Below are positions 24,402 to 34,400 of a stretch of 64,000 nt of DNA, piece after piece; the stretch's first letter is position 1; each line of letters starts with the position of its first letter. Position numbers and translations under genes: made by a program. The notes under the pieces are model-generated. The model was not told the origin of the DNA. It saw nothing but the letters and a program-made list of their open reading frames with translations, and searched no databases. Source of the stretch: an uncultured Eubacteriales bacterium (GTDB lineage: Bacteria > Bacillota > Clostridia > Oscillospirales > Acutalibacteraceae); NCBI GenBank assembly GCA_934647945.1, contig CAKUFK010000001.1, forward strand, positions 372,001-436,000. The letters run 5' to 3'.

Positions 24402-25133
24402 TCAGACCGACCAGTGACGGAGCTGTTTTTTGAGCGGGCGGCAGATCCCTTCCGCCGCGAGGATGCTGATGATCATTTCGGGGATGCCGTTGGTCAGGAT
24501 GATCAGGCCCAGGGCTCCCAGCAGCAGCTCATAGCCCATGCCGGCCGCCGCCGCGTATTCGGGCCCGAAGAAGAGATAGGCGCCTCCAAGGACAAGAAAC
24601 GTGTTGGTCAGGCTGCCGACCGCGCCGGCCACGGCGAATTCGAGTCCGGCTTTGTTTCGGAAAAAGGCCCGGATTCCGGCAAGCGCACCGGTCATCTTCC
24701 TCGAATGCTGCCGGGCGCGCAGCTTGACCAGGGCTTTGGAAAGCCCACTGTATGTCAGCCCCGCGAAAGTGCCGGTCAGGATGCGGGGGAGAAAGCAGAC
24801 CACCAAACTCCAGCCGTTGCCCTGGAATTCACCGAGCGAATAAAACGGGGTGTAGATAAAGGCGAACATGGCCGACGTGGGCGGGGGCATGAAGGTCCAG
24901 ACCAGGAAGCTGAAAAGCCCCGCGAAGAAGCCCATGAGGGTCCCCGCCCCGGTGCCCAGCAGGATAGCGGCGACGATGACCGGAAGCATGGCGAAGGTCG
25001 CCACCATCGGGCCGATGGGCAGGCTGCCGAGCGGCGTGAAGCAGAATACCGCCTCAATCGCGAGCAGCATGGCGAACTGAACGAGAAACAGGATCTGTTT
25101 GCGGCCCAGGGGTTTGTTCTTGATTTTTTGCAA
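24402..25133 (-). CDS. panT: ECF transporter S component, probable pantothenate transporter
   Basis: 243 residues, about six hydrophobic helices; QILFLVQFAMLLAIEAVFCF at the N-terminus, then LGSLPIGPMVATFAMLPVIV, AILLGTGAGTLMGFFAGLFS and LTNTFLVLGGAYLFF match the S component family that captures vitamins and works with the shared EcfAAT module. The gene follows coaX, the pantothenate kinase, by about 150 bases on the same strand, so pantothenate is the likely substrate (inference from context). TTG start with AGGAGGAG 7 bases upstream. Confidence 0.85.
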   Translation of the reverse strand: MQKIKNKPLGRKQILFLVQFAMLLAIEAVFCFTPLGSLPIGPMVATFAMLPVIVAAILLGTGAGTLMGFFAGLFSFLVWTFMPPPTSAMFAFIYTPFYSLGEFQGNGWSLVVCFLPRILTGTFAGLTYSGLSKALVKLRARQHSRKMTGALAGIRAFFRNKAGLEFAVAGAVGSLTNTFLVLGGAYLFFGPEYAAAAGMGYELLLGALGLIILTNGIPEMIISILAAEGICRPLKKQLRHWSV

Positions 25134-25287
25134 TAAAATCTCCTCCTAGCTGCTGTTCCCTTCCGGGATACAGCGCCGTTTGTATATATCATCGCCTTGC
25201 CCCCCCGGCGGCTGACCGGCTGAAGCGCGTCTGCTGCCTCGCCGCAGGGCCGCTGATCCGGGGGAACGAGACGGGATTGTCTGAGAA

Positions 25288-26061
25288 TCAGACAGCCTTG
25301 CGGTTTTTTTCGTAGATGATCCGCAGGCCCTCGAGCAGCAGGGTGTCGTCCCGCCGAATTTCCCGCCGGCAGTGGACGAAGACCACCCGGCCGAGTCCGC
25401 CGGTGCCCACGACGGTCACCGGATAGCCGAGCTCCTCCTCAATGCGGGCGGTCATCCCTTCGATCATGGCGGCGGTGCCGAAAACAATACCAGATTCCAT
25501 GCAGTCGTTGGTGTTGGAGCCGACCACCTTCTCCGGCGCCTGCAGGCGGATGCGGGGAAGGAGGGAAGCTTTCGTAATCAGGGAATCCAGGGAACTGGAA
25601 ATGCCCGGCATAATGGCTCCGCCACGGAACGCCCCGGTTTTGTCCACCACCGACACCTTGGAAGCGGTTCCGAGGTCCCAGATCAGGCAGGGCGCTCCAT
25701 ATTTTTTTACCGCCGCCACCGCGCCGACGAGGAGATCCGCGCCGAGTGTGGCGGGATTATCGATAAGGATGTTCATACCGGTACGGGTGCCGGGCCCGAC
25801 CTGCATCGCGAGCACCCCGGTGACCTTGCGCACCGCCCCGTGCAGGGTCTGATCGAGCGGAGGCACCACCGAGCTGAGGATCGCCCCTTCAAAGCCGGCG
25901 GGGTCGACGCCGTACAGGCGGAAAATATCCAGCAGCTCGACCGCATACTGATCCTCCATTTTGGACCGGTCGGTGGCGATCCGGGATTCAAAAAGCAGCT
26001 CGGTGTTTTTGAACACGCCGAGCGTGATATTGGTATTCCCCATATCGAGCGTCAGAAGCAT
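25288..26061 (-). CDS. coaX: Type III pantothenate kinase
   Basis: 257 residues. MLLTLDMGNTNITLGVFK (phosphate 1), LGADLLVGAVAAVKKYG, IWDLGTASKVSVVD, GAIMPGISSSLDSL and VVGTGGLGRV are the CoaX signatures. Phosphorylates pantothenate, the first step to CoA; needs a monovalent cation and is not feedback-inhibited by CoA. Transcribed toward the PanT-like gene. coaE of the same pathway is at 56182-56799. A TATAAT with an extended -10 TGC lies about 70 bases upstream on the minus strand. Confidence 0.95.
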   Translation of the reverse strand: MLLTLDMGNTNITLGVFKNTELLFESRIATDRSKMEDQYAVELLDIFRLYGVDPAGFEGAILSSVVPPLDQTLHGAVRKVTGVLAMQVGPGTRTGMNILIDNPATLGADLLVGAVAAVKKYGAPCLIWDLGTASKVSVVDKTGAFRGGAIMPGISSSLDSLITKASLLPRIRLQAPEKVVGSNTNDCMESGIVFGTAAMIEGMTARIEEELGYPVTVVGTGGLGRVVFVHCRREIRRDDTLLLEGLRIIYEKNRKAV

Positions 26062-26305
26062 CGGACATCCGCCTTTCCTGCTATGAACTGCCGGACCCCT
26101 ATCCGTGTGCCGGCTGAGTTTATATTATAGCATATTCGTCAAGTGCATGAAAAGCCCGCCGGTGCGCCCGCTTTGCACCTGCCGCACATTGCCGGTGGGA
26201 AGGACGGGCCCCATCTTAATCAAAAATTCGCCCTTTTTTCTTTGAAATCCCCTTAGAAACGGCCTATACTAGCTTTATAAATGCCGCGTGAGGGAGGGGA
26301 TTCAT

Positions 26306-27556
26306 ATGCCGGGCTGGAGCATCCTGTTCTACACCCTGGCCGGAGCCGCGGGGCTTCTGGCGCTTCCGGTCCTCGTCTGGCATGTGGCGATTGCCTTTTG
26401 CGGCCTTGCGCCGGCACGCCGCCGCAAGAACCTGCCGGTGCCGGGCCGGTACCGCTTTGCCGTGATCGTGTGCGCCCGGCACGAGGAAACGGTGATCGGC
26501 CAGCTGCTCGACAGCCTGAAGGCGCAGGACTATCCGCGGGAAAGCTATGAGGTGTTTGTCATCGCGGACAACTGCACCGGAGACGATACCGCCGGCGCCG
26601 CCAAGGCGCACGGCGCGGCCGTGTATGAACGGTGGGACCAGCGGCGGATCGGCAAAGGGTATGCTCTGCAATGGGCGCTTAGCCGCATCCGGGAGGATTA
26701 CCCCGGACGGTTCGACGCCGTGTGCGTGTTCGACGCCGACAATCTGGCGGCACCGGATTTCCTGACGAAAATGAACGAGGCGCTGCAAAATGGCGCCGAC
26801 GTCGCGCAGGGATACCGCGAGACGGTCAATCCGGAGGAAAGCTGGGTCAGCGGCTGTTACGCGGTTTACTGGATGTTTCTCATGCGGTTTTTCTACCGGG
26901 CGCGGCAGACACTCGGAATGTCCTGTATGGTCTGCGGAACCGGCTTCGCGTTCAAGATGGAGGTTTTGGAGCCCGGCGGCTGGAATACCCGGACCGTGAC
27001 GGAAGACTGCGAGTTTTCCGTCCAGCAGATCACCGCCGGACGGACCATCGCGTTTGTGGATAGGGCGGTCTTTTATGATGAACAGCCGTCCGGCTTCGCC
27101 ACCTCGCTGCGCCAGCGGTACCGCTGGGTTGTGGGCGCCGCTCAGGCGACACGCTGGTGTATGAAGGACGTAGGCAGGGGTATCCGGGCCCGGCACAAGG
27201 GATCGGTAGATATGCTGTGCTATCTGCTCGCTGTCCCGGCCACCCTGCTGCTGATGCTCCAGGGGCCGCTGCTCCTGTTGGCGGCGCTGCTGCAGCCGCT
27301 TTCGCCGCTCCCGATTTTATGGGGGATATTGACGGGGACCGCTGTCTCCTATACCGTGGCCGCGCTGGTTGCGCTGCTGTGCGTGCACCTGGAAGGAAAA
27401 AGCGTCCGCCGGTTGTGGAAGCCCATCCTGCTTTTTCCGTTGTTCATGCTGCCGATGGGCTTCATGGCTGTGGCGGCGGCCATTCATCCCCGGGTCGCCT
27501 GGAAGCCGATCGTGCATCGGCGGGCGTCGACAATTGACGACGTCCTCAAATCCTGA
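26306..27556 (+). CDS. Membrane glycosyltransferase, family 2
   Basis: 416 residues. N-terminal membrane helix; GT-A domain with VIVCARHEETVIGQLLDSL, the DxD motif VFDADNLAAPDF, the acceptor-site Asp in TVTEDCEFSVQ, and the RQRYRWVVG (R/QxxRW) signature of processive GT2 enzymes. At least three C-terminal membrane helices. This layout fits synthases that build a polysaccharide and move it across the membrane. Adjacent genes give no hint of the sugar. Start at 26306 (MPGWSI), with GGGAGGGG upstream. No PilZ domain is seen. Confidence 0.88.
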   Translation: MPGWSILFYTLAGAAGLLALPVLVWHVAIAFCGLAPARRRKNLPVPGRYRFAVIVCARHEETVIGQLLDSLKAQDYPRESYEVFVIADNCTGDDTAGAAKAHGAAVYERWDQRRIGKGYALQWALSRIREDYPGRFDAVCVFDADNLAAPDFLTKMNEALQNGADVAQGYRETVNPEESWVSGCYAVYWMFLMRFFYRARQTLGMSCMVCGTGFAFKMEVLEPGGWNTRTVTEDCEFSVQQITAGRTIAFVDRAVFYDEQPSGFATSLRQRYRWVVGAAQATRWCMKDVGRGIRARHKGSVDMLCYLLAVPATLLLMLQGPLLLLAALLQPLSPLPILWGILTGTAVSYTVAALVALLCVHLEGKSVRRLWKPILLFPLFMLPMGFMAVAAAIHPRVAWKPIVHRRASTIDDVLKS

Positions 27557-27622
27557 TAAACTATACGATATGTCCGGCGGATATGGAATCCCACGGCGCC
27601 GGAGTCATGAGGAGGAATCGAG

Positions 27623-28438
27623 ATGTTTTCACAGGAGCTCCAAAACGCGGCGGTGGCACAGGGCTGGCGGGTGAATCCCCAGACAGGTGCCGTGACAGGC
27701 GTGTGCGATGGCGTAGCGTTTCGCGCCCTGGCGGAGGACGGGCTTTCTCTGGAACTGTCGGCCAGTATCGGGGAAAAACAGATACCGAAGCTTTCGGCGA
27801 AGTTTTCCCAGGCCTGTCCCGGATCTTCGGTCCAGCCCGCCGCCTGCGGCGTCCGGATCGACTGTCCCGCATCCCCTCAGACGGGAGAGGCGTTCGTTTC
27901 CCTGGTGCATCTGGCGGCCAAAACAGCGGTGTCGCACATCGAGGTGGCGCACGACGACAAATTCGAACGCTATGGCGAGCCGTTTTACGTTTATCTGCGC
28001 GGAGCGGCCGGTGCGCTCCTGGGCGCGCTGGTGGGGGCGGTGCCTTGGTTCCTGATCGGGGGCGGCTGGTTCTCGATGTGGCTCGGTGCACTCATCAGCA
28101 TGGCCTCTTTCTACGGCTACCGGCTGTTCAAGGGCGCGCATCACACGACCTTTGCCACGGTTACAGTCGTGCTGTTTTCCCTGCTTGCGATGTTCGGCGC
28201 CGAGTTCTGCGGGATGCTGCTCGATTATGTGCGCACCGGTTATTATGCGGATGTGGCTCAGGCCTTTGCGGCCATGATGGCGGGCCTGGAGGGCGGCGGC
28301 CTGTGGACCTTGCTGCGCAGTATGCTGGTGGGGCTCATCTTTGGGTTGATCGGGCTGTTCTCCATCCGTAAATATATCTCGGTCTATACCCATGAGCCCC
28401 GGTTCCTGCGCAGCCGGGGACACAGGCGGGATAAATAA
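27623..28438 (+). CDS. Hypothetical membrane protein
   Basis: 271 residues. A soluble N-terminal part of about 125 residues rich in beta pattern, then four hydrophobic helices (about 130-245, with GAAGALLGALVGAVPWFLI first) and a basic tail RFLRSRGHRRDK. GAGGAGG precedes the ATG. Lies 66 bases after the glycosyltransferase and upstream of argS. I do not recognise a family. Confidence 0.7.
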   Translation: MFSQELQNAAVAQGWRVNPQTGAVTGVCDGVAFRALAEDGLSLELSASIGEKQIPKLSAKFSQACPGSSVQPAACGVRIDCPASPQTGEAFVSLVHLAAKTAVSHIEVAHDDKFERYGEPFYVYLRGAAGALLGALVGAVPWFLIGGGWFSMWLGALISMASFYGYRLFKGAHHTTFATVTVVLFSLLAMFGAEFCGMLLDYVRTGYYADVAQAFAAMMAGLEGGGLWTLLRSMLVGLIFGLIGLFSIRKYISVYTHEPRFLRSRGHRRDK

Positions 28439-28552
28439 AGCCACCGGCAGGTGCGGGCGCCCTATGATAGGGCAGCCGCCCAAAATCTCGCGTCCTTGGG
28501 GGATAACCGGTTTTGAAATAATCCCTATTATCTCAAGAGAGGGGCGGGCGAT

Positions 28553-30304
28553 ATGCTGACGCTGACACACGAGTTGAGTGATATGGTGGCGGATGCTTTC
28601 GAAGGGTGCGGATACGGCCGGGATTGGGGGCAGGTGTCGGGTTCCGACCGGCTGGATCTGTGCCAATTCCAATGCAACGGCGCCTTCGCGTGCGCGAAAC
28701 GCTATCATAAGGCACCGCTGGCGATTGCTGAGGAGGTGGCGGCCGTTCTGGCGCGGAATCCCCTGTTTGCCAGGGTGGACGCGGCGCCGCCGGGTTTCCT
28801 CAACCTGACCTTGTCCGATGCCGCGCTTCTCGCCCGTCTCGCCGAACTGGCGGAGGACCCCCATCTCGGGATCCCACAGGAACCAGGCGGCACGATCCTG
28901 ATCGACTATGGCGGTCCCAACGTCGCGAAACCCCTGCACATCGGCCATCTGCGCTCGGCGATCATCGGGGAATCCCTCAAGCGCCTGGCCAGAGCTATGG
29001 GGCGGACGGTGCTGGGGGATGTTCATCTGGGAGACTGGGGCCTCCAGATCGGCCTGGTCATCGCCGAATTAACAGACCGGCATCCGGATTGGCGCTGCTT
29101 TTCCCCCGACTTCCGTCCGGATGAGGACGACGTCCCGTCCTTGACGCCGGAGCTGCTCGCCGAGGTCTATCCCACAGCAAGCGGCCGGAGCAGGGACGAC
29201 CCCGCGTTCAAAGAAAAGGCGCAGCGCGCCACGGGGGAACTGCAGCAGGGCCGGGCGGGCTATCTGGCTCTGTGGAGAGAGATCCTGCGGGTGTCGGTCG
29301 AGGATCTCAAGACCAATTACCGCCGCCTGCAGGTGGATTTCGATTTGTGGTACGGGGAAAGCGACGCGGAACCCTATGTAGAACCCCTGCTTGCCCGGCT
29401 GCGGGAACGCAATCTGCTGCGCGAGAGCGAGGGGGCCCTGGTGGTCGATGTGGAGGAGGAGGGGGACAAAGCCCCCATGCCGCCCGTCATTGTCAAGAAA
29501 AGCGACAGTTCCAGCATATACGCCACCACCGACCTGGCGACCATTCTGCAGCGGGAACGCGACTTTGCCCCGGCGGAGATCTGGTACGTGGTGGATAAAC
29601 GGCAGAGCCTGCATTTCACCCAGGTGTTCCGCTGTGCAAAGAAAGCGGGGCTCGTCCCGCCTTCGGCCCGGCTGGAGCATCTCGGCTTCGGCACCATGAA
29701 CGGCAGCGACGGCAAGCCCTATAAAACCCGGGACGGCGGAGTGATGCGGCTTTCGGAGTTTCTGGATACCGTGACGGACGCGGCCTTTTCCAAAATGGGG
29801 GACTCGGCCTTCGTCTCCAAAGAGGAGGGGCCCGAAACAGCCCGCCGGCTGGGGCTCGCCGCCGTCAAATTCGGGGATCTGGTGAATCACCGGACCAAGG
29901 ATTACGTTTTCGACCTGGATAAATTCCTGGCATTCGAGGGGAAAACCGGGGTATATCTCCTCTATACCCTGACCCGCATCCAGTCGATTCTGAACAAGGC
30001 CGGGGATCCGTCCGGCACCTGTCCCTCCGGGATTTATACGGACGTGGAGCGGGAGCTGGTCCTCGCTATGCTGCTGACAGGCGATGCCTTTTCCCACGCG
30101 TTTGCGGAGCGGGCACCGAATATCGTATGTGAGAACGCATACCGGATCGCCTCGGTGTTTTCCCGGTTTTATCACGATAACCACATTCTGGGAGAGACGG
30201 ATCCGGACCGCAGAGCCTCCTGGCTCTCCCTTTGCCGCCTGACCAAACGCCTGCTCCTCCTGCAGCTCGACGTCCTCGGCATCGAACCGGTCGACAGCAT
30301 GTAG
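28553..30304 (+). CDS. argS: Arginyl-tRNA synthetase
   Basis: 583 residues. N-terminal Add-1 domain, GPNVAKPLHIGHLRSAIIGE with the HIGH motif, GDVHLGDWGLQIG, SIYATTDLATI and GKPYKTRDGG at the KMSK-equivalent site, which is normal for ArgRS. Class I enzyme charging tRNA-Arg. C-terminal anticodon-binding domain ends GIEPVDSM. No T-box leader is seen in the 110 bases upstream. Confidence 0.96.
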   Translation: MLTLTHELSDMVADAFEGCGYGRDWGQVSGSDRLDLCQFQCNGAFACAKRYHKAPLAIAEEVAAVLARNPLFARVDAAPPGFLNLTLSDAALLARLAELAEDPHLGIPQEPGGTILIDYGGPNVAKPLHIGHLRSAIIGESLKRLARAMGRTVLGDVHLGDWGLQIGLVIAELTDRHPDWRCFSPDFRPDEDDVPSLTPELLAEVYPTASGRSRDDPAFKEKAQRATGELQQGRAGYLALWREILRVSVEDLKTNYRRLQVDFDLWYGESDAEPYVEPLLARLRERNLLRESEGALVVDVEEEGDKAPMPPVIVKKSDSSSIYATTDLATILQRERDFAPAEIWYVVDKRQSLHFTQVFRCAKKAGLVPPSARLEHLGFGTMNGSDGKPYKTRDGGVMRLSEFLDTVTDAAFSKMGDSAFVSKEEGPETARRLGLAAVKFGDLVNHRTKDYVFDLDKFLAFEGKTGVYLLYTLTRIQSILNKAGDPSGTCPSGIYTDVERELVLAMLLTGDAFSHAFAERAPNIVCENAYRIASVFSRFYHDNHILGETDPDRRASWLSLCRLTKRLLLLQLDVLGIEPVDSM

Positions 30305-30430
30305 CGGCGCCGCAAAAAAGCGGGGCCTTATGAGAAACTTAAGACGGTTCCCGTTTATTCTTAAAATTTTGTCCATCCGCATATGCTACAATGACAGGGA
30401 CATCACACACAGGAAGAGAGGTCCCGCACC

Positions 30431-31165
30431 ATGCATGAATCCGATCCCTATCCATATGATGACGCCTATGACCCGGCAGCTGTCCGGAGCCAGCGGATGG
30501 AACGGCGCCGCCGGGAACAGCGGCGCCGTTGGCGCCGGCTATTGGTCGTCTGTACACTGGTTGCCGCCGTACCGCTGCTGATATACGGGCTTTGGCGGAC
30601 AGGAAGGAACGGGCCGGCTCCCGTCGCCTCCTCCGGCGGACCGTCTGCCATCGCGATCCCGGAATGGATCGACCAGCAGATCATCGACCTGGACGGCGCC
30701 GCCAGGACCGGGACGCCCATTGGAAGGATCCGCGATATCGCGATCCATTATGTAGCCAATCCCGGCACCACGGCGCGGCAAAACCGCAATTATTTCAATC
30801 AAAAAGGGGTGGAGGTGAGCTCTCACTTCATTGTCGGGCTGGAGGGGGAGGTCGTGCAGTGCGTCCCTCTCGACGAAAAATCCTCCGCGACCAACGACCG
30901 GAACATCGACACCATCTCCATCGAGGTCTGCCACCCGGACGAAACCGGGCGGTTCAACGATGCCGCCTATGCCTCGCTGGTCAAGCTGTGCACCTGGCTG
31001 ATGGGGCAGTATGGACTGGATGAAACCCATCTCATCCGCCATTACGATGTTACGGGCAAACTCTGTCCCCTCTATTTCGTCCGGCATGAGGACGCGTGGG
31101 AGCGTTTCAAACAGGATGTCGTATCCTACCAAAAGAACGGGACGTACAACGAAAACCGTCTGTAA
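30431..31165 (+). CDS. N-acetylmuramoyl-L-alanine amidase (Amidase_2)
   Basis: 244 residues. Basic cytoplasmic N-terminus, one membrane anchor (about 38-56, LLVVCTLVAAVPLLIYGLW), then an Amidase_2/PGRP domain with zinc ligands in IAIHYVANPG, RHYDVTGKLCP (His and Cys), and SSHFIVGLEGEVVQCVP. Cuts the MurNAc-L-Ala bond in peptidoglycan. Followed by a terminator at 31243-31280. AAGAGAGG precedes the ATG. Confidence 0.92.
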   Translation: MHESDPYPYDDAYDPAAVRSQRMERRRREQRRRWRRLLVVCTLVAAVPLLIYGLWRTGRNGPAPVASSGGPSAIAIPEWIDQQIIDLDGAARTGTPIGRIRDIAIHYVANPGTTARQNRNYFNQKGVEVSSHFIVGLEGEVVQCVPLDEKSSATNDRNIDTISIEVCHPDETGRFNDAAYASLVKLCTWLMGQYGLDETHLIRHYDVTGKLCPLYFVRHEDAWERFKQDVVSYQKNGTYNENRL

Positions 31166-31242
31166 ACCCCCTTCTATCGACAAATACCGTTGCGAAAATC
31201 CAAAAAGTTTACTCTGTTTTTTCATGCGCATATATGCTATAA

Positions 31243-31280
31243 TATCCGCAAAGGCCGGCAAGGCTTTTGCGGATATTTTT
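31243..31280 (+). terminator. Terminator downstream of the amidase gene
   Basis: TATCCGCAAA (31243-31252) pairs with TTTGCGGATA (31266-31275), extended by GGCC/GGCT pairing around a GGCAA loop, then TTTTT. A TATAAT box (31238-31243) overlaps its left edge but would start transcription inside the stem. Confidence 0.82.
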
Positions 31281-31425
31281 GCGGGTGTTCGGGAAGAAAG
31301 CGATGCCTTTCACCCCTTGTCGCGTTTATATAGGAACCGAAGCTGGCGGCGAGACACACAGATTCCGCACCGGGTGGAAAGCCCACACCGAGAGGAACGC
31401 CGCAGCAAAAGACGGGAGTGACGAG

Positions 31426-34400
31426 ATGCCGGTCAGTATGCAGGCAGAACAGACTATAACGCAGTTTCTGGAACTTCTGGCCGCTTTCCGCCTGAAAGAG
31501 GCCGGGGAGCTGGTTTTTGAAGATATTTGGTACGATATCCCCGGGACCGATTGGCTGGAGGGGCGGGCAGGCCTCGAGATCCTGGCCGCCTATCTGCGGG
31601 CGGAGCTTCCGGAAGGCTGGAAGCAGGAGGCGCCGGTCCGGCGTTCACTCGGAGCGGACTTGGAGGAAATCCGGGTCGTGACCGGCTTGCCGGGCCGCCG
31701 CCTGCGCTGGACCGCCGTCACCGGAAAAGGTCCGGCGGGCTGGCGCATTCGCAGCATACGGGTTGCCCTGGCCGACGGTGCGGAGATGTGGGACCGTGTC
31801 CCCTTCGGCCTGCAGAAATGTCGTCTCGACGACGCCTGCACCTGTCTTTACCTTTCCGACGCGTTTCTGCGGATGGTGGGATATACCCGGCAGGAGATCC
31901 GGGAGCTGTTCGAGGATAGCTTTTACCGCCTCCTGCCGCCCGACGACGCTGCGCGCGTCCGGCGATCCATCAATGAGGCCCTGGATGCCGGGGAGTCCTC
32001 CTTAGAGCTCGAGTACCGTCTGCAAACCAAGGACGGCGGGTATATATGGGTGCTGGACAGGACGGAGGTTTTGGGGGAGGACGGGACCGCTTACGCGTAT
32101 TGTGTCATCTCGGATATCACCCCGCAGCATACTCTCAAAGCCTATTATGAAAACATCCTGGACTGCCTGCCCACCCCTTTAATCGTCACCGACCGTCGGA
32201 ACCGTTTAAGGCTGCTCAACAACAGCGCCCTGCATCTGATCGGCAAACCCGCCGGGGAACTTCTCGGCCGGAACAGCGATACCCTCTACCAGGGGGATAA
32301 ACCGTCGTATGTTGAAAGGGACGGCCGCTGTTACAAGGTGGACTACTCCCACCTGTACGACGCGGACGGCCGTGAAGACGCACACATCGCGGTGATGAGC
32401 GACATCACGGCCCTCCGGGAGATGGACGACAGCTTGAAATCCCTGGCCAAAAAGATCCCCGGCGGGGTGTGCGAGGTCGCGTTCGACGAGGACTTCACCC
32501 TCCTGTATGGCAACGAGGGCTTTTATGCCATGTACGGCTATACGCCGGCTGAAATGCGTGAGGAACTGGGGAACCGCCTGATTTTGGCGATCCATCCCGA
32601 GGATGTTCCCCACATCCGGCAGGAGGTGGCTGAGGCAGGGGAACAAAACCGTGGATTCGAATTTGAAAAGCGTATCTACCGCAAGGACGGGACGATGGTG
32701 TGCATGCTCACCCGCGGCACCATCTCCAGGCGGCAGAGCGGGCTTGTGCTCGACTGCCTCATCCTGGATATTACCGCCCGGAAAAACATGGAACAGGAGC
32801 TGCGCCTGAGCGAGGAGCGTTTCCGCATTGCCCTGGCGCAGACAACCGACATTGTCTTCGATTATGATATGCGGCGGGGTGAGGTGCTCCATACCAACCG
32901 TTCGGTGGCGGTCTACGGGCTGCCCCAAATCGTGGCAGGCGCGCCCCAGGCCATTGTGGACAGCGGCGCCGTACAGCCCGATTCGGCCGAGGTTTTCCTC
33001 GATATGTACCGCCGGATCGACGCCGGGGAGCAGACGGCTTCCTGCATAATCGGTGCCAGGCATGCCGACGGGAAGCCGGTTTGGAACCGCATTACGATGA
33101 CGAATGTTTACGGGACCGACGGCCGGCCCTTCCGGGCGGTCGGCATCATTGAGGATATCACGGCCCAGCGGGAGGCCGAACGCCGCTTTGCGGAGGAGGA
33201 ACAGTTCCGCGCGGCGATGCTGTCCAAGGCCATCACATCATATGAGGTGAATGTCTCGCAAAACCGCCTGATCCGCGGCTTTGAAAATGAGGATACCTGG
33301 TTCGGCGTCGAGCTGACGGAGGATTTTGAGGAGCTGATGCGGCGCTTGGCTGACAAAGCGGTGCATCCGGAGGACCGGGAAGCCTTCCTTCGGGTGCAAG
33401 ATTGCCGGCGTCTGCTGGATGCTTTTGAAAACGGGGTACGGGAATGCACGGCCGAGTACCGCCGCCGGGAAAGCGATGGACGCTATATCTGGGCCTCCTG
33501 CGTAATCCACCTGCTAAAAGAGGCCGTGACGGGGGAACTCAAGGGCTTTGCCTATGTCACCGACATCGACGATCAGAAAAAGCACGAGCTGTCGCTGCAA
33601 TACAGCGCCGAACGGGATCTGCTGACCGGGTTGTACAACCGTCACACGGCCGAACGGCTCATCCGGGAGCTCCTGCAGGCCGGAGAAAAGGACGCGCTCC
33701 ACGCCTTCCTGATGATCGACCTCGACGATTTCAAGGCGGTCAACGATACCCTTGGTCATATTTTCGGCGACGCAGTCCTCTCCGAGATCGCCAAAAAAAT
33801 CCGGGGCATATTCCGCAAGAGCGATATCGTCGGGCGGATCGGCGGGGACGAATTTGTCGTCTTCCTGCGCGATATCCCCCAAATCGAGCACGCAGTGGCC
33901 AAAGCGGAAGAGCTGTGCCGGGAATTCCGGGCCGCTTATGCGGGAGAGAATGGGACCTATAAGATTTCGGGGTCGATCGGCATCGCGTATTTTCCGTCCG
34001 ATGGGGTAACGTTCGACGAGCTGTACGGCAAGGCCGATCTGGCGCTTTACGCAGCAAAGCACAAGGGGAAAGACGCCTGCGCCGTTTATCGCGATGTCCT
34101 GCCAGAACACACCGGCCGTCCCCGGCCTCTGGACGATATCGAAAATACCCGGGCTAAAAACTTCTCCGAAAACGTATCGGAATACGTTTTCCGGATCCTG
34201 TATGAGGCAAAGGATCTCCAGCTTGCGGTGGAATCGGTCCTGAAGCTGCTCTGCCGGCATTTCGGGGTCAGCCGGGGCTATATCTTCGAAAACACTGCGG
34301 ATGACCAGGGCTGCTCCAACACCTTCGAATGGTGCGACGCTGGGGTAGAGCCCCAGATTGACCGGCTGCAGAATATCAGCTACGCCTCGCTCGGGGGATA

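Noticed and set aside
31238..31243. TATAAT with extended -10 as a promoter for the multi-PAS gene
   Set aside because: It overlaps the left edge of a terminator; transcription would start inside the stem and no -35 is seen. More likely coincidental.
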